A stretch of DNA of 64,000 nt from a virus (IMGVR_UViG_3300007540_000013:35006-99005), one strand, 5' to 3'; counted from the first letter of the stretch, positions 24,826 to 33,295 are shown. Made by a program: numbers and translations. Notes: generated by a model from the sequence alone, not told the origin.

Positions 24826-25658
24826 AACTAGCTGAAGCTCTTCTTTACGAAGCTCCTGAAAGCGCAAAAGCCATTATTATGGCCGGCGCTGCTGGTGCTG
24901 GTAAAACGTATCTTGCTAAGTCTGCTGTTATTCCAAACGCTCCCGGATTTAAGTACATGAATCCAGACACTTACATTGAACGTGAACAAGAGCCGATGAA
25001 CCTAACTCAAGCTTCTGCCCAGGTTGATAATAAAGATGTTCCCGCTGCAGTAGACAGCGCTGAAAACTTTATCTGGGATACTACAGCATCTAGTGCCGCT
25101 AAGATGGTAGGCGGGTTGTTCCGTAAGAAACAAGTACCGGGATTACTTAATAATGAGACTTATGATTTCATGATGATAATGGTGTATGCTGACCCGATGG
25201 TATCTTTCTTAAGAAACTTCCAAAGAGAAAGAAGAGTACCTAAGGTAGCAGTTTTATCTACTTGGAATAAAGTTTACGGTAATATTGGAGCATACAGTTC
25301 AAAATTAGGTAATAACTTTATGATGTATCAAGCACCTGTTCAAGATGCTGAAATCAAAAAAGAAGTAGAAGCTTTCGAAGCTGCTCATAAAGCAGGTAAG
25401 TTAGAAGAGTACTTCACAAACCTACTAGAAAAAGGTGGAGATAAATTCTCATCAAGTTTTAAGAGTGAAGTTCCTGACGAAGAACTATCACCAGAAGAAC
25501 TAGAAAAAAGACAGAAGAGTAGAGCTAAAACCCAAGAGCTATTTGAAGCTCAGATTAGAGAGTTAGCTAAACAATTCGGAGCAGTGAAAGGAGAGGTTGA
25601 CAAGTATCTAAAATCTGAAGAAGAGATTGCTTCAAGAGTTAAACAGTTTGCAGGGTAA
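24822..25658 (+). CDS. P-loop kinase / zeta-toxin-like protein
   Basis: Encodes 278 residues. A Walker A motif, GAAGAGKT, lies at 22-29 after a hydrophobic strand (AIIMA). The downstream part resembles the zeta-toxin/chloramphenicol-phosphotransferase kinase group in size and order, with acidic strand ends such as NPDTYI. The C-terminal third is a long charged helix. The N-terminus MKLAEALLYE ends in L-Y-E, a possible prohead protease site also seen in neighbours. The substrate is unknown. Confidence 0.65.
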   Translation: MKLAEALLYEAPESAKAIIMAGAAGAGKTYLAKSAVIPNAPGFKYMNPDTYIEREQEPMNLTQASAQVDNKDVPAAVDSAENFIWDTTASSAAKMVGGLFRKKQVPGLLNNETYDFMMIMVYADPMVSFLRNFQRERRVPKVAVLSTWNKVYGNIGAYSSKLGNNFMMYQAPVQDAEIKKEVEAFEAAHKAGKLEEYFTNLLEKGGDKFSSSFKSEVPDEELSPEELEKRQKSRAKTQELFEAQIRELAKQFGAVKGEVDKYLKSEEEIASRVKQFAG

Positions 25659-27832
25659 TGAAAGTAGGAGTAATAGGAGGAGGATTTAAACCACCACACA
25701 AAGGTCATTACGAGTTAGCAAAACAAGCTTTAGCTCAAGTACCTGATTTAGATAAGATGATTATTTATGTCGGTAAGAACGTTAGAGACGGTATTGATCA
25801 ATCTCAATCTGTAGCTATCTGGAATCTATATAAAGATAGCTTAGGTAGCAATGTAGAGATTGTACCTGCTTCAAAAGCACCAATTGGACATATTTACTCC
25901 TATGCTTCAAATAACCCAGAAGATGAAGTACACTGGTTCTTAGGAGCCAGAGATGAAGAGGATAGAGCTGATATCGCTGATAGAACTTCTTACTTAGAGA
26001 AGAATAGAGAAAAGTATCCTAACTTAAATGTAGAAGTTGTTGAATCAACAGGTACAGATGTAAGCGGTACTGCAGCAAGAAAAGCATTAAGAGCAGGAGA
26101 CAAAGAATCGTTCTTTGATTTTATTCCTGATGTAGTAGATAAAGATAAAGTATACGATATTGTGAAGACACCAGAAACTAAAATGGCAGATGCTATCGAT
26201 GAGTTATTTGCTAACTTCATGTATGAAGAACAAGGAGAGGTAGAAGAAATAACAAAAGGATCTCCTGTAGCACCTATTGCAGTACTGCCTTCAGAACAAA
26301 GACAGAAGCTTCAAAACTATACAAAGATCTTACAAGACGCTCTACCGGATGAATTCGATGTAGAGTATAGACAAGATCATATTAGAGTATCGGTACCTTA
26401 TTTTGATAAAAATAAAAATCATCAAGACGACTGGACTCCTCATCAAACTCAATTACCAGAAGAGGTAGCAGAAGAGACTATCGGGCAATTTAATTTTGCC
26501 CCTTATATTGCTTCAATCTTAGAATACTGTATGACTAAAGGAATGAAAGTTACTCCTATTCCAGAGGTTAAGATTAGACGCGATGAAGAGAACGCTGCTA
26601 ACTTATTCGGTAAAACAGGTTACTACCAACCAGATACTCAAGAGATCGTTTTGTATGTAACCGGACGTCATCCTAAGGATGTATTGAGGAGCTTCTGTCA
26701 CGAACTTATTCATCACATGCAAAACCTAGAAGGTAGAGCTTTAACTTTCTACACAACTGATGTTCATGCTGATGAAAACCTAAAAGAGATTGAGCAAGAA
26801 GCTCACGCTAAAGGTAGCTTTTTATTTAGAGATTGGGAGAACTCAAACAAAGAACAGGCACCTATTGATGAATCTAATATTGTAGAATCTTTATCTAGAA
26901 CACAGAAAGAAGATTTAATAAGACAGGTAATTCGCTTGCAGAGAGATTACGGTGATAATATTGAAAAGATTGCAGCAAGACTAAAACTACCAGCCAGCCT
27001 CAGTAATAAGTTAAGAGCAACCGGAGTAGAGTTCGGTAAAAGATTTGTAGAAGCAGTTTTAGAAGAACAAAAAAAAAGTCTAGAGGAAGGTACTAAGTAC
27101 CGTTCTATCGTTGTAGATGTTAGAAAAGCAGTTAACGATGCTTTAAATACTCTTATTAAAGGAGAAAAGCTAGGAGGTTACAACTTACCGGTTAAGAGAG
27201 AGCCTACTGAAGAACATAGAGAATTAGCTAAGCAATACGGGTTTACTCCTCTAGGTCTTATGTTAAACGCTGAATATCAATCTGCATATTTGGGTACATT
27301 TAAAAGTAAGAGTGAAAAAGGAACACCAACAGAAGTAGGAGTATCGTTAAAGTTTGCCTTATCAGATGAAGTAGAAAAAGGAAAATACCACATAGACGGT
27401 GAAGCATCAAGTGATGAAGCTGAATTAGACATTATATTAGCATTTAACCCAGAAGACGGGACTAATATGCTACAGCAAATACAGCCTACGTTAACCGATC
27501 TCATTCGTCACGAGACTGAACATCTAACTCAATCCGGAGAACAGGTTAAGCCTGATAAATGGATGAGAGGTGATCAAGCTAGAAGACAGAAGATCAGGCA
27601 AAACCCAGAATTGTATTATAAGTATTTCTTACTACCTAAAGAAATAGATGCTAACATTCAAGGTTTATATGCTAAGTCTAAATACGAAAAGAATAGTTTT
27701 CAGGATACTGTAGATGCTTACTTAACAGATTTAGTAGGCGATGGGGTTATTACTCAAGCCAACAGTAAGCAGATTTACAATAAATGGAAAACTAGAGCAG
27801 CAGAAATAGGAGGAATCCCAGAGTTAAAATAA
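25658..27832 (+). CDS. Fusion: nucleotidyltransferase + two HExxH metallopeptidase-like domains
   Basis: Encodes 724 residues in three parts. Residues 1-170 form a nucleotidyltransferase of the NMNAT/cytidylyltransferase type: GVIGGGFKPPHKGHYELA with the HxGH motif at 14-17, and the second motif VSGTAARKAL at 135-144. Residues about 280-400 hold a zinc-peptidase-like HELIHH (348-353) with acidic EIEQEAHAKGS downstream (Glu378/Glu381 as possible third ligands). Residues about 480-724 hold a second HExxH, HETEH (618-622), with KEIDANIQGLY downstream. Residues about 410-475 are a linker. It starts inside the TAATG stop of the kinase gene. The substrates of all three parts are unknown. Confidence 0.7.
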   Translation: MKVGVIGGGFKPPHKGHYELAKQALAQVPDLDKMIIYVGKNVRDGIDQSQSVAIWNLYKDSLGSNVEIVPASKAPIGHIYSYASNNPEDEVHWFLGARDEEDRADIADRTSYLEKNREKYPNLNVEVVESTGTDVSGTAARKALRAGDKESFFDFIPDVVDKDKVYDIVKTPETKMADAIDELFANFMYEEQGEVEEITKGSPVAPIAVLPSEQRQKLQNYTKILQDALPDEFDVEYRQDHIRVSVPYFDKNKNHQDDWTPHQTQLPEEVAEETIGQFNFAPYIASILEYCMTKGMKVTPIPEVKIRRDEENAANLFGKTGYYQPDTQEIVLYVTGRHPKDVLRSFCHELIHHMQNLEGRALTFYTTDVHADENLKEIEQEAHAKGSFLFRDWENSNKEQAPIDESNIVESLSRTQKEDLIRQVIRLQRDYGDNIEKIAARLKLPASLSNKLRATGVEFGKRFVEAVLEEQKKSLEEGTKYRSIVVDVRKAVNDALNTLIKGEKLGGYNLPVKREPTEEHRELAKQYGFTPLGLMLNAEYQSAYLGTFKSKSEKGTPTEVGVSLKFALSDEVEKGKYHIDGEASSDEAELDIILAFNPEDGTNMLQQIQPTLTDLIRHETEHLTQSGEQVKPDKWMRGDQARRQKIRQNPELYYKYFLLPKEIDANIQGLYAKSKYEKNSFQDTVDAYLTDLVGDGVITQANSKQIYNKWKTRAAEIGGIPELK

Positions 27833-27833
27833 A

Positions 27834-29126
27834 ATGCAGAAAAGTTTATTAGATTTATTTGAAGTTACTAAAGAGGATATGAATCCTGAATTAAAGAAGT
27901 ACCGTCTATATTGCGACATGGACGGAGTACTTTGTGACTTTAAGTATCGTTTCGAATACCTATTTGGTAAAGGTCCTAGAGAGATTGAAGCTGAGAAAGG
28001 AGCACCATACTTCTGGGGAATGATTAGAAGAGTGGGAGCTAAATTCTGGTCAGGTATGCCTTGGACTCCTTCAGGCCGTCAATTATGGTCTGCTATCAAA
28101 GGATATGAGACTAAACTACTTACTGCACCTCCTCGAGCTTACAGAGACTTCAGTAACTTTGACGAATCAGCAGTTCAAGGAAAAACAGAATGGGCACAAC
28201 GTAACTTAGGGTTAAGTGCTAGTGACGTTTTATTTAAAAGATCAAAAGATAAGCAAGAAATTGCAACTAAGGATATATCAGAAGGATTTATTCCTATCTT
28301 GATAGATGATAGAATAGATAATATTAACAACTGGAAAGCAGCAGGAGGTATCGGTATACATCATCCGGAGAACACATCTGATATTTCTCCAGTTTTAGAA
28401 AGATTAAGAAAGTTATACAAAGAAGATCCTGCAGACGATACTGAGAAAGAAGTAATTAAAGAGCAGGTAGAGAAAATAAAATTTAAGCAATCTACTTTAA
28501 ACTACAGTACCGTATCTTTAGAACCTTATATTGATAAGGAGACAATGGAAGAGCATTACGGAAGACACTTTAAAGGATATACTGATAAACTCAACGCAGA
28601 ACTAAAAGAGAAAAATATCATCATTGAAGCTGAAGATCAGATTGAAGCTATTCAAAAGATTTTAAGTAAGTACTCTAGTAACGATAAGATTAGAAATAAC
28701 GGCGGCGGATTTTACAACCACGTACTCTACTTTGATAATATGACTCCTACTTACAAAGCACCTTCAGCAAAGTTTAGGAGGTTATTAGAAGAGCATTTCG
28801 ACTCTTTCTCTGAATTCAAACAGCAATTTAAAGACGCTGGATTGAAGCAGTTTGGCTCCGGATGGGTATTCTTAGTAGAAAAAAGAAATAAGTTAATTAT
28901 TGAATCTTACGCTAATCAAGATAATCCTTATTTGGATAATCGATTTAAAGGTACTATCTTATTAGCAATGGATGTATGGGAACACTCATACTATTTAAAA
29001 CACAGATCTAGAAGAGAAGGTTACATCAACGACTTCCTTAGAGTAGTTGATTATAGCGTTGCTGAAAAAAGATCTAAACTGTTACAAAAAAGAGATGAGC
29101 GAAAGTCAACTGAAGAAGGAATTTGA
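27834..29126 (+). CDS. Fusion: HAD-type 5'(3')-nucleotidase + Fe/Mn superoxide dismutase
   Basis: Encodes 430 residues. Residues about 22-195 are a HAD phosphatase of the deoxyribonucleotidase type: YCDMDGVLCDF with Asp28 and Asp30, and a late acidic motif ILIDDR (155-160). Residues about 228-415 match Fe/Mn superoxide dismutase, with the metal ligands His241 (EEHYGRHF), His296 (FYNHVLYF), Asp380 and His384 (DVWEHSYY), the second-shell Tyr249 and the GSGW turn (341-344). All ligands are intact, so dismutation of superoxide is plausible. The N-terminus MQKSLLDLFE ends in L-F-E, a possible protease-cleavage tag. It overlaps the zinc-ribbon gene downstream. Confidence 0.85.
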   Translation: MQKSLLDLFEVTKEDMNPELKKYRLYCDMDGVLCDFKYRFEYLFGKGPREIEAEKGAPYFWGMIRRVGAKFWSGMPWTPSGRQLWSAIKGYETKLLTAPPRAYRDFSNFDESAVQGKTEWAQRNLGLSASDVLFKRSKDKQEIATKDISEGFIPILIDDRIDNINNWKAAGGIGIHHPENTSDISPVLERLRKLYKEDPADDTEKEVIKEQVEKIKFKQSTLNYSTVSLEPYIDKETMEEHYGRHFKGYTDKLNAELKEKNIIIEAEDQIEAIQKILSKYSSNDKIRNNGGGFYNHVLYFDNMTPTYKAPSAKFRRLLEEHFDSFSEFKQQFKDAGLKQFGSGWVFLVEKRNKLIIESYANQDNPYLDNRFKGTILLAMDVWEHSYYLKHRSRREGYINDFLRVVDYSVAEKRSKLLQKRDERKSTEEGI

Positions 29127-29670
29127 TTCAAAAGCAGTCAATCGAGTTAGAAACTTAGTTAAGAAGGATTTCACCAGCCGAACCACAATCGGAACAGGTT
29201 ACTCTAAGAAGAGAGAGAAGCATAGCGAAGGTGCCATCTGGGAAGAAGATGGTAGAACCTGGACTATTAAAAACGGTGTTAAACAAAATATAACTAAGCT
29301 AGACTCCGCAAAAAAAACTCAACAAATACCTCTTACCTGCCCTAAGTGTAGAGGATCCATGAAACATCACCTAGCTAAGAAGATGTATAAAATTCACGGT
29401 TTTTGTTTCGACTGTACCATTGAAATGGAGGCAGACTTGCGAAAAGCTGGATTATACGAGAAGTATGAGAAGACTATGATGAGAGGTAATATGGAAGCTT
29501 GGGCTGATGGATTAGAACAATGGGTACAAGACACCCTTACAGAGTCTATGACTTATGTAACTGAGGAAGGCGACGTAGAAGACTGGAAAAACAATACTCA
29601 GAAGCAAAAACAAGAACTGCTTACCGGTATGAATGAGTACCTTAAGCACCTTAAGAAGCATATGGAGTAA
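29095..29670 (+). CDS. Zinc-ribbon protein of unknown function
   Basis: Encodes 191 residues from ATG 29,095; an upstream in-frame ATG at 29,047 would overlap the previous gene by 80 bases and is less likely. A four-cysteine ribbon is formed by CPKC (82-85) and CFDC (104-107). Before it lies a basic region with GAIWEEDGRTWTIKNG, a pattern I recall from T4-like phage proteins without known function. The C-terminal part is helical and charged. It may bind nucleic acid, by inference from the ribbon and basic patch. Confidence 0.7.
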   Translation: MSESQLKKEFDSKAVNRVRNLVKKDFTSRTTIGTGYSKKREKHSEGAIWEEDGRTWTIKNGVKQNITKLDSAKKTQQIPLTCPKCRGSMKHHLAKKMYKIHGFCFDCTIEMEADLRKAGLYEKYEKTMMRGNMEAWADGLEQWVQDTLTESMTYVTEEGDVEDWKNNTQKQKQELLTGMNEYLKHLKKHME

Positions 29671-29671
29671 C

Positions 29672-29679
29672 TATTTATA
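29672..29679 (+). promoter_or_regulatory. TATTTATA motif (putative late promoter)
   Basis: CTATTTATA beginning just after the stop of the zinc-ribbon gene and 12 bases before the ATG at 29,692. Confidence 0.6.
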
Positions 29680-29691
29680 AAGAAATTCTCT

Positions 29692-30876
29692 ATGCTTTTA
29701 ACAGAATCTAAACTAACAGAAGTATTAACGGAAGGATTGAAGTACCATCTTGATACTAGAACCCCGTTATATGAAAATGTATACCGCCCAGGTTCAGAAG
29801 CATACTTCTCTACTATTAAACAAGCACGTCATTTAATGAATAAAGGCATCCTTACGGAATTATGTTTGGAGGATACAGAACTTTTATTCGAAACTGAGGT
29901 AGGAGAGTATGGAGAGTTTGAAGGTAAGAGAGTACCTCTAGATTTTCCGATGATCACCGAAGCAGTAGTTGTCACTGAACCTCAAACCACAGAATATACT
30001 CAAGCATGGAATACTGCTAAACAAGATGAGTTTATTAGGGGTATCGTTGAAAAAGAAGCTAGAAAGAAAAATATGGAGCCATATAACGCATGGTTAGACA
30101 TGGCTAGCAAAGGTAAAGCAGCAGGCGGAGCTGCATACACAGTAGGAGCTGCATCAATATCACAGTACTTATCAGAAGAAGATATGAACCCAGACGCTGA
30201 CGTTTCTAAAGTAATGCCTATCTTAGCAGAGTTTATGTTAGAAGGTAATAAGAAATACGTTATTTTAGCCGGTCAAGATACTTTTAGAGAGATTCAAACT
30301 GAAAACATAGATGTATGGGTAGTAGATTTAACCATCTATCAGGAAGATTCTAAAGAAACTATTGCAGAAGCTCTTAGTGAATATGTTGATTACGAACCTA
30401 AATATTTTGCTACTTGGTTTAGAGTATTAAAAGATATTGTGAGTAAGACTGAAGAGGATGTACACTATTACATGAAAGACCTATCAGCACCAGCTCACAA
30501 AGCTGCCAAGTACTTTTTAAACTTTTTTGAGAAAAACCCAGGTGTTCGAGAAAAGCTTCGTAATAGCATGGGAATGACTGAAGCAAAATATAAAGGTAAA
30601 GAGGTTAAGCTCAACAAGCCAATGAGAAGCTCTGGTCCTAAAAAGTACAAAGTATACACTAAGAACGATAAAGGAAACGTTGTAGTAGTAAACTTTGGAG
30701 ATGCTAAAGGAGGATTAACAGCTAAGATCAATAACGCTAAAGCTCGCAAAGCATTCTCAGACCGTCACAACTGCCCAGCTAAAAAAGATAAAACTAAAGC
30801 AGGATACTGGTCTTGCCGATTACCAAGATATGCAAGTTTACTCGGACTTAAATCAAGCTTTGGAGGGTACTGGTAG
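29692..30876 (+). CDS. Multi-domain phage protein, possible virion component
   Basis: Encodes 394 residues. The N-terminus has LTEVLTE followed by a conserved-looking domain with a YENVYRPGSEAYF segment and ending VPLDFPM (about 15-105). A middle helical region follows. The last 90 residues form a basic domain with KPMRSSGPKKYKVY, VVVNFGDAKG and RHNC...YWSCRLPRYA, a small cysteine-containing module I recall at the ends of many T4-like phage proteins. LTE at residues 12-14 would suit prohead protease cleavage. It is preceded by a TATTTATA motif. Function unknown. Confidence 0.65.
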   Translation: MLLTESKLTEVLTEGLKYHLDTRTPLYENVYRPGSEAYFSTIKQARHLMNKGILTELCLEDTELLFETEVGEYGEFEGKRVPLDFPMITEAVVVTEPQTTEYTQAWNTAKQDEFIRGIVEKEARKKNMEPYNAWLDMASKGKAAGGAAYTVGAASISQYLSEEDMNPDADVSKVMPILAEFMLEGNKKYVILAGQDTFREIQTENIDVWVVDLTIYQEDSKETIAEALSEYVDYEPKYFATWFRVLKDIVSKTEEDVHYYMKDLSAPAHKAAKYFLNFFEKNPGVREKLRNSMGMTEAKYKGKEVKLNKPMRSSGPKKYKVYTKNDKGNVVVVNFGDAKGGLTAKINNAKARKAFSDRHNCPAKKDKTKAGYWSCRLPRYASLLGLKSSFGGYW

Positions 30877-31171
30877 ACCTTACCGGAATCTTTCGGTAAC
30901 TAAGGACTGTATAATAAGGAGCTTTTCTTCCGATGTAGATCCTGAAGAGCTTAAATGGCATCAGGATGATGAAGATAGATGGATAACAGTCTTAGAATGT
31001 GGTAAAGACTGGGGCTTTCAATACGACAATGAGTTACCTCATCGTTTAGAGCCTGGAGATATGCTATTTATAGAAAGGCACGAATGGCACCGAGTTATTA
31101 AAGGAGAAGGTGACTTGGTGATAAAAATAAATTTAGATGACGAAGGATTCTTTCAACAAGAAAAAAACTAA
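30830..31171 (+). CDS. Cupin-fold protein
   Basis: Encodes 113 residues. The pattern fits a single cupin barrel: KWHQDDEDR (His44), a glycine-bearing strand, PHRLEPGDM (Gly76-Asp77), and ERHEWHRVI (His84/His87). His44, an adjacent acidic residue and His87 could hold a metal. The start lies 47 bases inside the upstream gene in another frame, which is unusual but gives the full fold. Binding partner unknown; cupins include sensors and dioxygenases. Confidence 0.6.
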   Translation: MQVYSDLNQALEGTGRPYRNLSVTKDCIIRSFSSDVDPEELKWHQDDEDRWITVLECGKDWGFQYDNELPHRLEPGDMLFIERHEWHRVIKGEGDLVIKINLDDEGFFQQEKN

Positions 31172-31349
31172 GAGCGATATATACGCTTTTATGCGAGAGC
31201 TTATCGAAGAAGTTCTTGCTGAAGAGAAGCCTGGATTATGGGCTAATATTAGAGCTAAAAGAGCTAGAGGTGAAAAACCAGCTCACAAAAACTCTAAAGC
31301 TCATAAAGATGCTGTTAAAGCAGGAAAAGAGATCAATAAAAATAGCTGA
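31137..31349 (+). CDS. Small basic protein with EVLAE tag
   Basis: Encodes 70 residues from ATG 31,137 (35-base overlap with the cupin gene); ATG 31,191 would give 52 residues starting MRELIEEVLAE. Either way the helix ending in VLAE precedes a very basic part, GLWANIRAKRARGEKPAHK, a motif I recall as a recurrent small module in large phages. This is the clearest 'tag plus cargo' arrangement: short helix, L-A-E, then a basic, probably nucleic-acid-binding segment. Confidence 0.6.
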   Translation: MTKDSFNKKKTKSDIYAFMRELIEEVLAEEKPGLWANIRAKRARGEKPAHKNSKAHKDAVKAGKEINKNS

Positions 31350-31426
31350 TGAAATTTCCTACTCCGTTTTTACCGAAGAAGAACTACGTCAGGGGATGTA
31401 GGAAATCAAATATAATGTTTTTGTAG
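31349..31426 (+). CDS. Possible micro-gene (25 aa)
   Basis: ATG shares its A with the TGA stop of the upstream gene. Reads MKFPTPFLPKKNYVRGCRKS and five more residues before TAG. It is supported only by the stop/start overlap, a common pattern in this genome. It could be chance. Confidence 0.2.
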   Translation: MKFPTPFLPKKNYVRGCRKSNIMFL

Positions 31427-31442
31427 TTTCCATTATACAGCT

Positions 31443-31673
31443 ATGACTAGAGAAAGACTAACAGAGATTATTAAAGAGGTACTTGCAGAGATGCAAGAAG
31501 CTAAAGATGTTCATAAAGCAATGAACCCAGGCATCTTATCTAAAGACTCTAGTTTAAAAGGAGAAGATGGTAAGATCAAGATATCAAAAGTAAGACAGAA
31601 ACTAAGTAGCATGAAAGACAAAGGTAGTACCAAAGCTAAGGCTTTGCGTAGATTTATTAACTACCACGATTAA
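31443..31673 (+). CDS. Small basic protein with EVLAE tag
   Basis: Encodes 76 residues. The first 16 residues (MTRERLTEIIKEVLAE) form the shared helical tag ending in L-A-E. The remainder is Lys/Ser-rich and basic (for example KISKVRQKLSSMKDKGSTKA) with no hydrophobic core segment, suggesting a nucleic-acid-binding or flexible protein. It sits between similar tagged genes. If the tag is cut, about 60 residues of basic protein would remain. Confidence 0.65.
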   Translation: MTRERLTEIIKEVLAEMQEAKDVHKAMNPGILSKDSSLKGEDGKIKISKVRQKLSSMKDKGSTKAKALRRFINYHD

Positions 31674-31678
31674 TCGCT

Positions 31679-31686
31679 ATTTATAA
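31679..31686 (+). promoter_or_regulatory. TATTTATA motif (putative late promoter)
   Basis: CTATTTATA, 15 bases before the ATG at 31,702 and directly after the stop of the tagged gene upstream. Confidence 0.6.
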
Positions 31687-31701
31687 AGAAACAATATAAT
31701 C

Positions 31702-32679
31702 ATGGCCGTATCTTTCAATAAAGAAGTCATTTCAGAAGCTATTCAAGAAGTATTAGCAGAGAAAACTATTATTGCATCAAAAGCAAAAAAGATGCAACAG
31801 CAGCAAGACGTCGCTAAAGACCCAAGTATCCCGTCATCTGTTAAACCAGCAGTTAAAAAGGCTTTAGATCAGGCTACAGACGGTGAAGAGATCGAAGTTC
31901 CAACAAATGAAACACTCTCAGTAGGTCATGTTGATGATGAACCCGGTATGTTAAAACAGTTTGCTTTTGATACCGCTGAGTATGCTGCTAAACTTTATAA
32001 GTTACTTCATCACTACGAACAAATGGAAGATCATGTAGATTTTCCTAACTGGTGGCAACACAAGGTAATGATGGCTAGAGAGTATATGTCCAAAGCTACT
32101 CATTACTTAGAATTTGAAGCTATGAAGCCACACATTGATGCAGCAGTAGACGGACACTCTGAAGAAGATTTAGACGAAGCTAGAGATTATCAAGCACTAG
32201 TTGGAAAAGAGGTTATGTTCGGCAGTAGACTAGCCGCAGTAGTAGGAGAAGAAGGAGATTACATTAGATTAAAATTTGAAGACGGAAAAGAGAATTTAGT
32301 TACTAAGAAAGACTTCGAAAACAAACAACCTGGCGTAAACGAAGAAGAAGAGATTGATGATTCAAAATTCTCTAAGAAGGATGCTAAGAAAGAAAAAGGC
32401 TTTGTAGCACAATCATCAGCAGATCAAGCAAAAGCAGCTTTTAAGAAAAAATTAGATCCTGTTCTTGCTGCATTAGAGAAGAAAGGTGTTATTTCAAGAG
32501 TAGACGGTAAGAGAAAAATTAACGATGTGGATGCTTATAAAAAAGCAATCGCAGCAATTAGCGAAGTATTAGCTGAAAATAAAGCTACTTGTTGTGGTAA
32601 GTGTGGTAGAACACACGTCAAAGGTACTGAATGCAAAAAACCTTTTTTAACAGGACAAGATCACTGTAGAGTAAGATAA
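31702..32679 (+). CDS. Tagged phage protein with C-terminal cysteine cluster
   Basis: Encodes 325 residues. The N-terminal tag is MAVSFNKEVISEAIQEVLAE. A helical domain (about 72-150) has FAFDTAEYAAKLYKLLHHYE and a PNWWQHK patch, of a kind I recall from T4-like phages. A small beta domain (about 165-210) and a charged linker follow. A second EVLAE lies near residue 292, just before CCGKCGRTHVKGTECKKP, a Cys/His cluster that probably binds zinc. Cleavage at both LAE sites would free the middle from the tag and from the zinc module. Confidence 0.65.
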   Translation: MAVSFNKEVISEAIQEVLAEKTIIASKAKKMQQQQDVAKDPSIPSSVKPAVKKALDQATDGEEIEVPTNETLSVGHVDDEPGMLKQFAFDTAEYAAKLYKLLHHYEQMEDHVDFPNWWQHKVMMAREYMSKATHYLEFEAMKPHIDAAVDGHSEEDLDEARDYQALVGKEVMFGSRLAAVVGEEGDYIRLKFEDGKENLVTKKDFENKQPGVNEEEEIDDSKFSKKDAKKEKGFVAQSSADQAKAAFKKKLDPVLAALEKKGVISRVDGKRKINDVDAYKKAIAAISEVLAENKATCCGKCGRTHVKGTECKKPFLTGQDHCRVR

Positions 32680-32680
32680 G

Positions 32681-33295
32681 ATGAATAAGCAAGAGTTAAA
32701 AGATATTATCGAAGAAGCTTACTACGAAGTATTAGCAACAGGCTTACTCTTTGAAGCTGAAGGCGATGAAGAGGTACCGGAAGAAACTCCTGATACTGAA
32801 TTTGCTGATACTGAAGAAGTAGAAGCAGCAGAAGACGAAGTTACTGATCCAACCCCGGAGATCTTAGCTAAGTTTCCAACATTAAAGAAGACCTTAGTGC
32901 ATTTAATGACTCCTGAATTCGAAGAGTTTGTGGAAAAGATTGGATGGATGTCTCCTAAACCATCTACATTTAAAGTAGAGTTTAAAAACGGCCAAGACTT
33001 CCAATTAAAGTGGATGGGTAAAGGCTTTCAAGCTACTGTAGAAGGTAAACGTTACTACTTAACAAACGTATCAGAATACCAACAATGTTTAGATAAGATC
33101 GGACATATGTTAGCATCAGGACCTATAACAGATCAATTTGCCGATGATACTTCTGGAGAAGATGTATTTGGTGCCGAAGGTGGCGGAGGAGAGTTTCCTG
33201 GAGCAGAAGCAGGTACAGATGTAGGAGCTGATACTGGAGCAGAAACCCCAGCAGCAAGCGGCGAAGAAGATGTATTCGCAGGCGTAGAGTCATAA
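32681..33295 (+). CDS. Acidic phage protein with tag-like N-terminal helix
   Basis: Encodes 204 residues. It starts with MNKQELKDIIEEAYYEVLAT, the tag helix with T instead of E; the next L-x-E is LFE at residues 23-25. An acidic linker follows, then a folded part (about 65-150) with LKKTLVHLMTPEFEEFV and KNGQDFQLKWMGKGF, then a Gly/Ala/Glu-rich acidic tail. One base separates it from the upstream stop. Acidic tails are common among head-core and internal proteins; the role is not known. Confidence 0.65.
   Translation: MNKQELKDIIEEAYYEVLATGLLFEAEGDEEVPEETPDTEFADTEEVEAAEDEVTDPTPEILAKFPTLKKTLVHLMTPEFEEFVEKIGWMSPKPSTFKVEFKNGQDFQLKWMGKGFQATVEGKRYYLTNVSEYQQCLDKIGHMLASGPITDQFADDTSGEDVFGAEGGGGEFPGAEAGTDVGADTGAETPAASGEEDVFAGVES

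Noticed and set aside
29047-29094. Earlier ATG for the zinc-ribbon gene
   Set aside because: It would overlap the SOD fusion gene by 80 bases; ATG 29,095 gives a 32-base overlap and a typical start.
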